Assembly: GCA_028284265.1 (NCBI GenBank)
Contig: JANQRZ010000019.1
Location: 1-64,000 of the forward strand
Origin: Rhodothermales bacterium
GTDB lineage: Bacteria; Bacteroidota; Rhodothermia; Rhodothermales; JANQRZ01
DNA length: 64,000 nucleotides
Direction: 5' to 3'
The position numbers were made by a program, and so were the translations under genes. How positions within the stretch are numbered: position 1 is the stretch's first letter; every line of letters begins with the position of its first letter. Shown piece by piece: positions 28,901-36,762 of the stretch. The notes under the pieces were generated by a model. The model worked only from the letters and a program-made list of their open reading frames with translations, was not told where the DNA came from and ran no database searches.

Positions 28901-29263
28901 GATGATCGGGCGCTCATAATCGACGACGATCTCGCCGAGCACATTGTCGCTGCCCAACTCGAAGTTCTGCTCGGTCGTGTAGCCGGACGAGATCGTGACG
29001 CCTTCGACCGTCTGGGACTGGAAGCCCACAAACGAAGCCGTAACATCATATTGACCGACCGGAACGCCGATGACAAAGTAGTTGCCGTCAATGTCCGTTG
29101 CGGCACCGAGCTGTGTGCCGTCGATGATGACGTTGGCACCCGGAAGCGGATCCCCCAAATCATCGACGACGCGGCCTGACAGTTTGCCGGTGTTCTGCGC
29201 CACTGCTGCGAGCGGCGTAGCCAGCAGCAGCAGGAGCACGAGTGTACCCAGGTTGCGAAGCAT
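25922..29263 (-). CDS. TonB-dependent receptor with carboxypeptidase-regulatory-like N-terminal domain (receptor 1)
   Basis: The 1113-residue protein has a signal peptide (LVLLLLLATPLAAVAQ). A carboxypeptidase-D-regulatory-like domain at about residues 28-105 is seen as LSGRVVDDLGDPLPGANVII and DGNYFVIGVPVGQYDVTAS. The plug is at about 115-240 (ANLPIRGVQDVAAIQNGVV, DDLFIRGGRNQEVAYYVDG), and the 22-strand barrel ends in an aromatic residue. It is a SusC-like importer that takes up a large or complexed substrate with TonB/ExbBD energy. No SusD-like gene is adjacent. A strong SD-like GGAGGAGGT precedes the ATG, unusual in this window and suggesting high expression. It has a shortened paralogue directly upstream. 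Confidence 0.93.
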   Translation of the reverse strand: MLRNLGTLVLLLLLATPLAAVAQNTGKLSGRVVDDLGDPLPGANVIIDGTQLGAATDIDGNYFVIGVPVGQYDVTASFVGFQSQTVEGVTISSGYTTEQNFELGSDNVLGEIVVDYERPIIQKDAIGAPRVISGEDIANLPIRGVQDVAAIQNGVVGDSRGDDLFIRGGRNQEVAYYVDGVKVTGQSPEGIGASVGVNQAAIAEQEMLIGTIPARYGDVQSGVISITTKTGRSDFFGSAEFITSEVLDAYGYNLGSLSIGGPIVPGRASFFVSGQGTFESDYNTYSVDTYRLSDEDFAFLQSNPQVLRLVNAAGDEQFIPFDPALITGAGIDNDSLALLLGGQIPDGFEIAGNNFLINAPETYLADRFSLERGKDAPQNNYTLNGNLNFNISSALSLRIGGGYETNWREEFTFTNSLYNRDRFYNDKRDSWRVYGTFRQRLSDNAFYQIQGEYQDFQYVQYPEGFSDQVEDALFYGDIDGDYHAIARNYFVFRNGEYQQVFDQDGGPRPGGVGGTFNLPGAQLTQFQQAHDQQIRFSGSATTQLGVHQVEFGGEFEQQTRRYFRIAAASLSRFYNDGNTESTVQGLPDGGVRSYDELPFEAVRGITPERYGYDFLGLNEVDDQDIDGYFNRENLNIAPYKPIYYAGYVQDKIEFRDLVINLGLRVDVFDNNTQVLLDPFAVTPIVRAGSQGDVPSGIGSDYAVYFNDAGDVVGYRDLEGNFFDTQGVATTAAIIAGDLSGQVQPDTEAPRSAAFTDYTPQATFMPRVGVSFPVTDRALFFASYNVTTQRPTERSFTPFSDYEEITGQDSRTPNSALEPERTTQYELGFRQRVGERAAFTLSGFYRTQENKISNRTLFGAQPEYGTFLNADFTTTKGVEVGFDLRRTNNLSINTNYTLSFASGTGSDAASTGTVVWRGQFFPNFISPADFDQRHTGNVSLDYRFGADEGPMLGGARILENFGVNILASFGSGQRYTPLESALFDVNQSFTSEVAGQVNSETLPATSRIDLRIDRGFDLGFGGARLKAYLWVQNLLDTENIVAVYRATGLADQDGFLFTPGGTTYLNNAPFSDGRFFNYDAYISGPVNIGGSQSSGGGFFYGPPRRIRLGFLLDF

Positions 29264-29695
29264 ATGCTACCTCCTCCGAGATGGTAATGCGGTGTTGAGA
29301 GTTGAGCCTAAGCCGGAAGGGCCATTGGCTCCACATTGGCTAAAGGTGTGCGCTGAGGACTACCACTTGCAGCCTTGGCTGCGAAGCGAAACGCTGTGCC
29401 GACCACGATTCCCGGGCGGCCCGGCTGCCGAGCATCGCGTGCGATGCCGGTGGATGGCAGGGGGCGAGAGTAGAAAGGATCGTAGCAACAGCAGATGGCG
29501 GGTTCCTCAAATGGGCGGTTCGACTGGTGGTATTTAATCGTTCCGTAACGCGGTGGCGAATATAGGCGGGGCCTTCGGAAGATGTCAAGGCACTCTGCGT
29601 GCCCTTCATCTGGACCGCATACGAAACGGGCTATATGAGGCGTTGTGGACAGATGGTCCGTCGGTTTTTGCCCGGCGGCAGCATTGCCCTTGCAC
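29264..29695. other. Gene-free 432-bp spacer between the two TonB receptors
   Basis: It probably holds the promoter and leader of receptor 1. I see no clear terminator for receptor 2, no RNA gene and no convincing small ORF. Confidence 0.45.
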
Positions 29696-32600
29696 CTACA
29701 GCGTCACACGGAGACCGAATCGAACGAGGCGAGGCGGCCCGTAGGAAAATACGCCGTTCGTGCTTTGGGTACCGCCAATATTAACTGGGCCGCCGATATA
29801 CGCAAGGTAATTAAACGTCCCCCCTACCGGGTCCGGTGTATTGTTTATGTATGTCTGCCCGCCCGGCGTAAGGAGGAACCCATCGTCGTCCGGCTCGCCC
29901 GTCGCCCGGTAGAGTGTCAGGGCGTTCTCCGTACCGAGCACGTTCTCGATCCACAGAAAGCCGGTCAGGGTACTCGGCCCGATGCGGAACGCTTTGTCGA
30001 GCCGAAGATCGAGTTGCTTGGTCCACGGGCGACGCATTGCGTTGATCATGCCACTCGTCTCGCTCGTGAACGGGTCGTTCGGGTTGAAGAGCGCAGACTG
30101 AAGTGCGGTGTAGGGCAGTCCGCTCTGGGCGGAATAGACTACGCCCAGCCCGAGGCCGCCGAGAATCGGGCCGAAGGCCTCGCCGAATCGGTAGTCCGCC
30201 ACGAAGTCGAGCACGTGCCGCACGTCGAAATCGGTCGGAGACTCGAAGTCCGGGAAATTGCTTCGCCAGACGACTGTGCCCGTCGAGGCTGCATCGGCAC
30301 CGGTGCCGTTCGCAAACGAGAGGACGTAGCTCGCCCGCAGTGCCAGCCCATGCGTCCGGGCGAGCACCCCATTTAAATCAAAGCCATAGACTGAGGCTGT
30401 CCCGATGTTCAGCGAGGTAGCGTATTCGGGCCGAGCACCGACTAGCACCCTCGACTGGATGAGATCGTGGTGTCGTCGGTAAAACAGGGTCCCGCGCACG
30501 CGCACGCCGCCGACGGGCTGGCCCTCCGCCCCGAGGCCGAAGTCATCCACAATCTCGGGATCGAGCCCGGCGTTGCCGACTCGGTCCTGACCAGTCACAT
30601 CCTCATAGATAGGGAATGGTGCGTAGAGCTGGGGCGAAGGCCGACGCGCCATGCGCCCGTAGTAGGCGAAAAGACCCAGTTGCTCCGACAAGTCGAACCG
30701 CATACCCAACCGAGGCTGCACCACCACATCCGTCGGGTCCGACTCGAAGGCCGCCGACCGAGGCTCGCCCGTGCCTTCGACCTGGCCGGAGAGTTCGCCC
30801 CTGATGAAGAAGGTGGTGCTCTCCTCACCGGCGGCATTATAGAACAGCCCGTCCAGATCGCGATAGCCGACTACGTCGCCCGCGTCGTTGAAGTAGACAG
30901 CAAAATCGCCGCCGATCCCATCCGGTCGCATGGCGAGGGCAGACGCCCGGACAATCGGAATGGTGACGAAGGGATCGAGCAGCACGTTCGCGTCGCTGCC
31001 GAAGGCTTCCACCCGTAGGCCAAGATCGAGTGTCAGCCGATCGAAGGCGATACGGTCCTGGACGTAGCCCGCTATATAACTGGGCTGATAGGGCGCTACA
31101 TCAAGGTTCGTCCGGTCGAAGTAGGCGTCCACATCTTCGCTATCGGTCTCGGACAGCCCACGGAAGTCGTAGCCATAGCGTAGGAGTGTGATGCCGCGCA
31201 AGGCCTCGAACGGAAGCTCGTCGTAGGAGCGCGCTCCACCTTCGGGCAGCCCGTCCATCGTGCTCTCTACCTCACCATCGGCGTAGAACCGGGCGAGGCT
31301 CGCACCTGCGAGCGCAAACTGCCGGTGCGTCTGCCGCTCAATTTCGCCACCGACTTCGACCCGGTGCGCGCCGAGTTCGAACGTCGCCCCACCATGCACA
31401 CGAAACGCAGAGCCTTCTCCCTTTCGGAAGATGGTCAATTGAGCGCCCGGCAGTGCGAACGTACCGCCGACTGTTCCGGGCCGCGATCCACCGTCTTGCG
31501 TGTAGACCTGCTGGTACTCGCCGCTGCGAAAGACGAAGTAGCGTCGCGCAATCTCGTGGTAGTCGCCATCGATGTCGCCGTAGAAAAGCGCATCCTCCAC
31601 CTGATCGGAGAATGCACGCGGATGCTGGACAAAGCTCGAACGCTGTCCTTCGAATTGAATATGATAGGCCGCCCGGTCGCTAGGCTTGTAATCTAGCGCC
31701 GCGTAGAACTGGCTGGCGTCACGCTCGGCCCGGTAGAGCTTGTCGCGGTTGTAGAGCGCGTACCTGAACCGCTGCGCTGGATTCGATGTCCGGTCGAGTT
31801 GGTCGCGGTAGTAGCTCCCGCCGAGCCGGAGGCGGAGCGACGGCATAAGGTTGATGACGGCGCTGCCATCGAGCGCGAGGGCATCGAGCGGATCATCTTT
31901 GCTGCGTTCTAGCTCGAATCGGTCTGCCGTGTAGGTCCGGGGAGCGTCGATCAGAAAGTTGCGCTCGGCGATCTCAAATCCATCAGGCACGTCAACGAGC
32001 GCGAGCAGCGCCTCTTGGGTCAACGGTTGCCCAGCGGCTTGAGCTTCCTGCGCGGCCTGCCATGGGAAAGGGAGATAACGCGCTTCGCTTCCGTCCCCGT
32101 TGACTACACGGACCACCTGCGGGTTGGCGAGAAGGTCGGCATAGGCCTCGTCCGTGAGCCGGTAGGTCTCGATGCCATACGGCGTGGCATCGGCGAGGCG
32201 GCGCACTTCACCAGACAACGCGAACCGTCCGAGCCGGGTATTCCCGAGCGGTCCGTGGACAGCGAACGATCCGAGGTTGTAGCCGAAAGCGTCGAGACCC
32301 TCGGAGGTGATGCCCTCGACCCGACCGCCGTAGCGTCCGCTTCCCTCTCGGGTCTCGACGAGGACTAGCCCACCGGCCGCCTCGCCGTAGCGCGCCGGGA
32401 TATGCCCCGTCACGACCTCGATACGTTCGACGGCCTCGAAGGGTACCGCTGGCTCTCCGATTACACGTACACCATCAATCACGAACGTAGGCTCCTGTCC
32501 GACGCGCTCCCGGTCGAAGGCATTGCCTTGGAATGAGGCAAGGCCGGTCAGGTTGGAGACGGTACGCAGACTCGGCGAGGGCGTGCCGAGGTATGATCGG

Positions 32601-32830
32601 TAGAAGAGTGTCCCATCGCCGAGCCTGCGATTGACACCCGGCAGGAGCGCCGCCACATCGCGCACGGATCGTATGGGAAGCCCGTCGAAGCCGGGGCCCG
32701 CTCCGTCGCTACGTGTCCAGACGGAGAGGTCGAGCGAGTCGGCCCGCGATGCGTCCGATGCGGGCTGCGCGGCGAGCGGTGCGGCGACGAAGAGGAGAAG
32801 CAGAAGACGGATCGTCACAGAAAGAACCAT
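29696..32830 (-). CDS. TonB-dependent receptor lacking the regulatory-like domain (receptor 2)
   Basis: The 1044-residue protein has a signal peptide (MVLSVTIRLLLLLFVAAPLAAQ) followed almost directly by the plug (GLPIRSVRDVAALLPGVN, EPTFVIDGVRVIGEPAVPFE, GHIPARYGEAAGGLVLVETR). The carboxypeptidase-regulatory-like domain of its neighbour is absent. The barrel is clearly paralogous to receptor 1: both have a block ending QVEDALFYGDIDGDYHEIAR (receptor 2) or QVEDALFYGDIDGDYHAIAR (receptor 1), and both have GTFxLPGAQLTxF and GARSYDELPFEALRGIT-like segments. An ATG 45 bases upstream (32875) is an alternative start, 23 bases after the serA stop. It probably imports a related but different ligand. 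Confidence 0.9.
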   Translation of the reverse strand: MVLSVTIRLLLLLFVAAPLAAQPASDASRADSLDLSVWTRSDGAGPGFDGLPIRSVRDVAALLPGVNRRLGDGTLFYRSYLGTPSPSLRTVSNLTGLASFQGNAFDRERVGQEPTFVIDGVRVIGEPAVPFEAVERIEVVTGHIPARYGEAAGGLVLVETREGSGRYGGRVEGITSEGLDAFGYNLGSFAVHGPLGNTRLGRFALSGEVRRLADATPYGIETYRLTDEAYADLLANPQVVRVVNGDGSEARYLPFPWQAAQEAQAAGQPLTQEALLALVDVPDGFEIAERNFLIDAPRTYTADRFELERSKDDPLDALALDGSAVINLMPSLRLRLGGSYYRDQLDRTSNPAQRFRYALYNRDKLYRAERDASQFYAALDYKPSDRAAYHIQFEGQRSSFVQHPRAFSDQVEDALFYGDIDGDYHEIARRYFVFRSGEYQQVYTQDGGSRPGTVGGTFALPGAQLTIFRKGEGSAFRVHGGATFELGAHRVEVGGEIERQTHRQFALAGASLARFYADGEVESTMDGLPEGGARSYDELPFEALRGITLLRYGYDFRGLSETDSEDVDAYFDRTNLDVAPYQPSYIAGYVQDRIAFDRLTLDLGLRVEAFGSDANVLLDPFVTIPIVRASALAMRPDGIGGDFAVYFNDAGDVVGYRDLDGLFYNAAGEESTTFFIRGELSGQVEGTGEPRSAAFESDPTDVVVQPRLGMRFDLSEQLGLFAYYGRMARRPSPQLYAPFPIYEDVTGQDRVGNAGLDPEIVDDFGLGAEGQPVGGVRVRGTLFYRRHHDLIQSRVLVGARPEYATSLNIGTASVYGFDLNGVLARTHGLALRASYVLSFANGTGADAASTGTVVWRSNFPDFESPTDFDVRHVLDFVADYRFGEAFGPILGGLGLGVVYSAQSGLPYTALQSALFNPNDPFTSETSGMINAMRRPWTKQLDLRLDKAFRIGPSTLTGFLWIENVLGTENALTLYRATGEPDDDGFLLTPGGQTYINNTPDPVGGTFNYLAYIGGPVNIGGTQSTNGVFSYGPPRLVRFGLRVTL

Positions 32831-32898
32831 TCGCTGAGTGAGGGCGAGGAAGCTAAACCCCCACCTCTTACACATACAACCCAGCTTCCGCTGACCGA

Positions 32899-34482
32899 TC
32901 AGACGTGGACGACGCGCACGTCCTTTACCCCCTCAATGGCCTCGACCTGTCGCACGACCTCAGGCGGAACCGGATCATCCAAACCGATGGCGGTCAGCGC
33001 CGTCTCGCCGGGGCGGTCCCGCCCGAGCGCAAGCGAGGCGATGTTGATGCCCGCCTCGGCCAGCAGCCCCCCGACCGTGGCAAGCATCCCCGGCCGATCC
33101 ACATTCTGATAGAACAGGATGTGCCCTTCAGGCTTCGCCTCGAACCGGAATCGGTCCAGCCCGACGAGTCGCGCATCATCTTCTCCAAGCACGGTGCCTG
33201 CCATCGAGCGCGTCCCAGAATCAGTTTCCAGCGCCACCTCGATGAGGTCCGTAAAGTCGGCGGGTTCGGAGTGGCGCTGTTCCTCGATAGCCAACCCCAT
33301 TTCGCGGGCGAGGGCCGGGGCGTTGATGAGGTTGACTGGTTCGTCGCTCCAGCGGGCGAGGAGACCACGCAGTGCGGCGACGGTCAGCACTTCGGCGTAG
33401 CGCCGGGTGGTCTCGCCGTAGCAGCCGACGGTGACGCGGCGCACCTGCCCGTCGGCGATCTGGCTGACGATCTGCCCAAGCCGGTCGGCGAGGTCGATGA
33501 ACGGGCGGGCCTCGGGCTGGGCGGCAGCACGAATGGCCCCGGCGTTGACTGGCGTCGAGACCGGACGCCCGTGGAGGGCTTCGATGACCTGCTCGGTGAC
33601 TTGCCGGGCGACTTTCTGCTGGGCCTCATCGGTCGAGGCCGCGATGTGCGGCGTGGTCACGACCCGCGGGTGGCGTACCAAATCATTGAGTGTGGGCGGT
33701 GGCGGCTCTTGGCTGTAGACATCGAGCGCGGCTCCGCCGACCTTGCCACTTTCGAGCGCCCTTAGCAACGCCGCTTCGTCCACAATCCCGCCTCGCGCAC
33801 AGTTGACGATCCGCACACCATCGCGGCAAGCCGCTAGGCTCTCGTCATTTATGAGGTGGCGAGTCGCCTCGTTGAGCGGTGCATGAAGCGTGATCACATC
33901 GCTCTCAGCCCATAGTCCGTCGAGGTCCACAAGTTCGACCCCGATCCGCTCGGCAGCCTCGGATGAAAGCACCGGGTCAAAGCCGATAAGCTGCATCCCA
34001 AAGCTCTGCATCCGCCGCGCCACGGCCCGACCGATCTTGCCAACGCCGACGATCCCGAGCACCTTGCCATCGAGTTCGGCACCGGAGAACTGCTTTCGCT
34101 CCCACGCGCCGCCCTTGAGCGAGGCTGCTGCCTGCGGAATCTGCCGGGCGAGCGACAGGATCATCGCGCACGTATGCTCGGCGGTAGAGATCGTGTTGCC
34201 ATCGGGCGCGTTGAGGACGAGGATGCCCCGCCGTGTCGCCGCCGCGAGGTCGATGTTGTCCACGCCGACCCCCGCCCGTCCGATCACCTGGAGGTTCGGG
34301 GCCGCCTCAATCATCTCGGCAGTCAGCTTTGTGCCGCTTCGGACAATCCAGCCGTCGGCGTCGTGCGCGAGCGCCTTCAATTCCTCGGGCGATTGTTTGA
34401 GGTAGACGGCGGCCTCGATTCCGGCCTCCTCTAGCAACGTCTGGCAGATTGGATCGAGGTTGTCGGTGACGAGAACTTTCAC
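32899..34482 (-). CDS. serA: D-3-phosphoglycerate dehydrogenase
   Basis: The 527-residue protein oxidises 3-phosphoglycerate with NAD+, the first step of serine synthesis. The substrate and nucleotide domains contain GRAGVGVDNIDLAAA, the Rossmann motif GIVGVGKIGRAVARR, the Arg motif IVNCARGGIVDEAALL, the Glu region ALDVYSQEPP and the catalytic His in TTPHIAASTDEAQ. An intermediate (ASB-like) domain follows at about 320-445. A C-terminal ACT domain (ILFYQNVDRPGMLATVGGLL) is the site of serine feedback in related enzymes. The start is a GTG reading MKVLVTDNLDP; the longer frame has no family resemblance upstream. It lies downstream of engB with 60 bases between. Confidence 0.95.
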   Translation of the reverse strand: MKVLVTDNLDPICQTLLEEAGIEAAVYLKQSPEELKALAHDADGWIVRSGTKLTAEMIEAAPNLQVIGRAGVGVDNIDLAAATRRGILVLNAPDGNTISTAEHTCAMILSLARQIPQAAASLKGGAWERKQFSGAELDGKVLGIVGVGKIGRAVARRMQSFGMQLIGFDPVLSSEAAERIGVELVDLDGLWAESDVITLHAPLNEATRHLINDESLAACRDGVRIVNCARGGIVDEAALLRALESGKVGGAALDVYSQEPPPPTLNDLVRHPRVVTTPHIAASTDEAQQKVARQVTEQVIEALHGRPVSTPVNAGAIRAAAQPEARPFIDLADRLGQIVSQIADGQVRRVTVGCYGETTRRYAEVLTVAALRGLLARWSDEPVNLINAPALAREMGLAIEEQRHSEPADFTDLIEVALETDSGTRSMAGTVLGEDDARLVGLDRFRFEAKPEGHILFYQNVDRPGMLATVGGLLAEAGINIASLALGRDRPGETALTAIGLDDPVPPEVVRQVEAIEGVKDVRVVHV

Positions 34483-34542
34483 AGGGACTAAGTACGAATG
34501 ACGAGGGGCGAACGGGAAGCTACTGCCCCGACTCGACATTCG

Positions 34543-35154
34543 TCACTTGACACTCGTCAATAACTCGACCCACTGCCAGACCTCGGCGGCCCCTTGCTTC
34601 TTCTCAGCGGAGGTGAGCACCACCGGAAGGTCAAGGCCCATCTTGGCGAGGCGCTTCTTCAGTTGCGCCACACGGCTGCGCTGCTGGTTCTTGCCGAGCT
34701 TGTCGGCCTTCGTCAGCAGGATGATGTATGGCACCGGCCCGCCGCGCAGGAGGTCGAGCAGTTCCTCGTCAAGCGTGGTCGGCGGGTGGCGGCTGTCGAT
34801 GAGGTGAAAGACGACGCCGAGTTCCTCGCGCTCGGTGACGTAGCGTCCGATGAGTTGCACCCACTTCGCCCGCTGCGTCTTCGCCACCTTCGCGTAGCCG
34901 TAGCCCGGCAGGTCCACGAGGTAAAACCCGCCGTCGCCGCGCTCGTTGGCGTTCGTCAGGTAGAAGTTGAGCGTCGCCGTTTTGCCCGGCGTGTTGCTCG
35001 TCCGGGCCAGCGCCTTCCGCCCGATGAGGTAGTTCAGCAGCGACGACTTGCCGACGTTCGACCGACCGACAAAAGCCAACTCGACGCGCCCGTCCTCTGG
35101 CAACTGCGCCCACGTCCCGGCGGAGCGCACAAACTCGACGTTGCGGATTTTCAC
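34543..35154 (-). CDS. engB: Ribosome biogenesis GTPase EngB (YihA/YsxC)
   Basis: The 203-residue protein is a TRAFAC-class GTPase for large-subunit assembly. G1 is GRSNVGKSSL, G2 the Thr of SNTPGKTATLNFY, G3 DLPGYGYAKV, G4 LLTKADKLG and G5 TSAEKKQG. The order and length match EngB. Two in-frame GTG codons are possible starts; the second, reading MKIRNVEFVRSAGTW, fits the family better, while the one at 35169 adds five residues. Upstream lies a palindromic repeat, then sucD. Confidence 0.94.
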   Translation of the reverse strand: MKIRNVEFVRSAGTWAQLPEDGRVELAFVGRSNVGKSSLLNYLIGRKALARTSNTPGKTATLNFYLTNANERGDGGFYLVDLPGYGYAKVAKTQRAKWVQLIGRYVTEREELGVVFHLIDSRHPPTTLDEELLDLLRGGPVPYIILLTKADKLGKNQQRSRVAQLKKRLAKMGLDLPVVLTSAEKKQGAAEVWQWVELLTSVK

Positions 35155-35169
35155 GCTACCCCCCGCCAC

Positions 35170-35266
35170 ACTTGCGGTCGCTCACTTCGCTCGCTTCCAG
35201 CTTCGCGTGGCTGTCCCCCTTCAAGGGGGACAGTTTTACGAGCGACAGCGAGGAAAACAGGGGGGC
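35170..35266. repeat. Intergenic repeat-like spacer with a perfect palindrome
   Basis: The 97 bases between sucD and engB contain a hairpin CTGTCCCCCTT/AAGGGGGACAG (35211-35233). It is flanked by GCGAAGTGAGC-type and GAGCGACAGCGAGG-type short words and followed on the plus strand by TTTTACG. It lacks a T-run on the minus strand, so it is not a simple terminator for sucD. The composition resembles dispersed intergenic repeats of Bacteroidota; copy number cannot be tested here. Confidence 0.5.
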
Positions 35267-36148
35267 TCACGCCACCTGCGCGAAATGCGCCTTGACCGTC
35301 TCGCCAATCTCAGCCGGGTTCTCAACGACCGTGATGCCTGCCTCGCGCATCGCGTCGAGCTTGGCGTCGGCGGTGCCTTTGCCACCGGAGACGATGGCTC
35401 CAGCGTGACCCATCCGGCGACCGGGAGGCGCGGTACGACCCGCGATAAATCCGAAGACTGGCTTCGTCATGTGCTCCTTGACATAGGCCGCGCCCTCTTC
35501 TTCCGCGGAGCCGCCGATCTCGCCGATCATCACCACGGCCTCGGTCTGATCGTCGGCCTCGAAGAGACGAAGCGCGTCGATGAACTGCGTCCCGATGATC
35601 GGGTCGCCGCCGATGCCGACCGCGGTGGTCTGGCCGAGGCCTTGCCGGGTGAGTTGGTCGACCGCCTCGTAGGTCAGCGTACCCGAGCGCGAAATCACAC
35701 CGATGGGACCGTCAGAGAAAATCATCGTCGGCATAATGCCGACCTTGACCGAGTCGCCGGGCGTGAGGACGCCGGGGCAGTTCGGGCCGATGAGCCGTGC
35801 GCCTTTCTTCTGGACATAGGCGTAGGCCGGGATCATGTCGGCCACCGGAATGCCCTCGGTGATGCAGATGATGACCTCGACGCCTGCCTCGGCAGCTTCG
35901 ATGATGGCACTCCCCGCGAACGCTGGGGGCACAAAGATGCACGACGTGTTGGCGTTCTCCGCCTCGACGGCCTCACGGACAGAATCGTAGACGGGCCGGT
36001 CGATGTGGGTCTGGCCGCCCTTGCCGGGGACGACGCCCGCGACGACGTTCGTGCCGTAGTCGATCATCTGCTCGGCGTGGAAGGTGCCTTCCTTGCCGGT
36101 GAGGCCCTGCACGATGAGCCGGGTGTTGCTGTTGACGAGGATACTCAT
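35267..36148 (-). CDS. sucD: Succinate-CoA ligase, alpha subunit
   Basis: The 293-residue protein, with the beta subunit SucC, converts succinyl-CoA, Pi and ADP/GDP to succinate, CoA and NTP in the citric-acid cycle. The CoA-binding domain starts [19 protein letters not shown]. The ligase domain carries [20 protein letters not shown], and the phosphorylated His is in [15 protein letters not shown] near residue 247. The length is standard. The sucC partner is not in the window, a split arrangement common in Bacteroidota. Confidence 0.96.
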   Translation of the reverse strand: MSILVNSNTRLIVQGLTGKEGTFHAEQMIDYGTNVVAGVVPGKGGQTHIDRPVYDSVREAVEAENANTSCIFVPPAFAGSAIIEAAEAGVEVIICITEGIPVADMIPAYAYVQKKGARLIGPNCPGVLTPGDSVKVGIMPTMIFSDGPIGVISRSGTLTYEAVDQLTRQGLGQTTAVGIGGDPIIGTQFIDALRLFEADDQTEAVVMIGEIGGSAEEEGAAYVKEHMTKPVFGFIAGRTAPPGRRMGHAGAIVSGGKGTADAKLDAMREAGITVVENPAEIGETVKAHFAQVA

Positions 36149-36293
36149 GGAGACGGGAGATACGAGGGTGAAAGACGAGATGGGAAGGTAGCGCGGCGCA
36201 GGCTAGCGAGTTTTGGGTTCTGGGTAAAGAACAACCATTGCCGGACGCGCGCTTCCGCCCTAGCGTTTCACTCCATGTCACCGGACGCCGTTG

Positions 36294-36557
36294 CTACTTC
36301 TCGACATCCGGCTTGACCGTCTCGGCTTGCTGGGCGGGCGAGTCGGCGCGGGGCTGGGTGGCGGGCGGGGCTTCGACGCGGCGCGAGGGCGGCGGCGTCT
36401 CGTCGATGGTCAACTCGCGCTTCACATCGGCGGTGGCGTCCTTGAACTCGCGGATGCCTTTGCCCATGCCGCGCGCGATCTCAGGAATCCGCTTCGCGCC
36501 GAAGAGGAGCAGAATGACGAGGAATATGAGAGCGATTTCGAACGGGCCGAGACTCAT
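36294..36557 (-). CDS. tatA: TatA/E-type twin-arginine translocase subunit
   Basis: The 87-residue protein has one N-terminal transmembrane helix (FEIALIFLVILLLFGAKRIP). The conserved FG hinge is followed by the amphipathic helix PEIARGMGKGIREFKDAT. The C-terminal tail is Pro- and Ala-rich and disordered. It forms the protein-conducting pore for folded Tat substrates in the inner membrane. The shortness and the FGAKRIPE sequence fit TatA rather than TatB. No tatC is nearby. The upstream open frame is not part of the protein. Confidence 0.93.
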   Translation of the reverse strand: MSLGPFEIALIFLVILLLFGAKRIPEIARGMGKGIREFKDATADVKRELTIDETPPPSRRVEAPPATQPRADSPAQQAETVKPDVEK

Positions 36558-36736
36558 AGCAGCAACGGGAACGTGGGGAGAACGTGGCACCAAGGTATCG
36601 CCGCGCCGGGACGCGAGCAACACGCCCGCTTGAAGCATTCCCGAAACCGCCGGGTTCCGGGTCGGTGAGACGGTGGACGGTGAGACCGTAAACCGTGAGG
36701 CGAAGCAGGGGCCTCCGTACCTTCGCCACCTTAGCC

Positions 36737-36761
36737 TGTCCACTGTCCACTGTCCACTGTC
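36737..36761. repeat. Tandem heptamer TGTCCAC before the adenosine deaminase gene
   Basis: About three and a half copies of TGTCCAC end two bases before the start codon. The tract occupies the place of a ribosome-binding site and could vary in length by slippage. Confidence 0.7.
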
Positions 36762-36762
36762 T

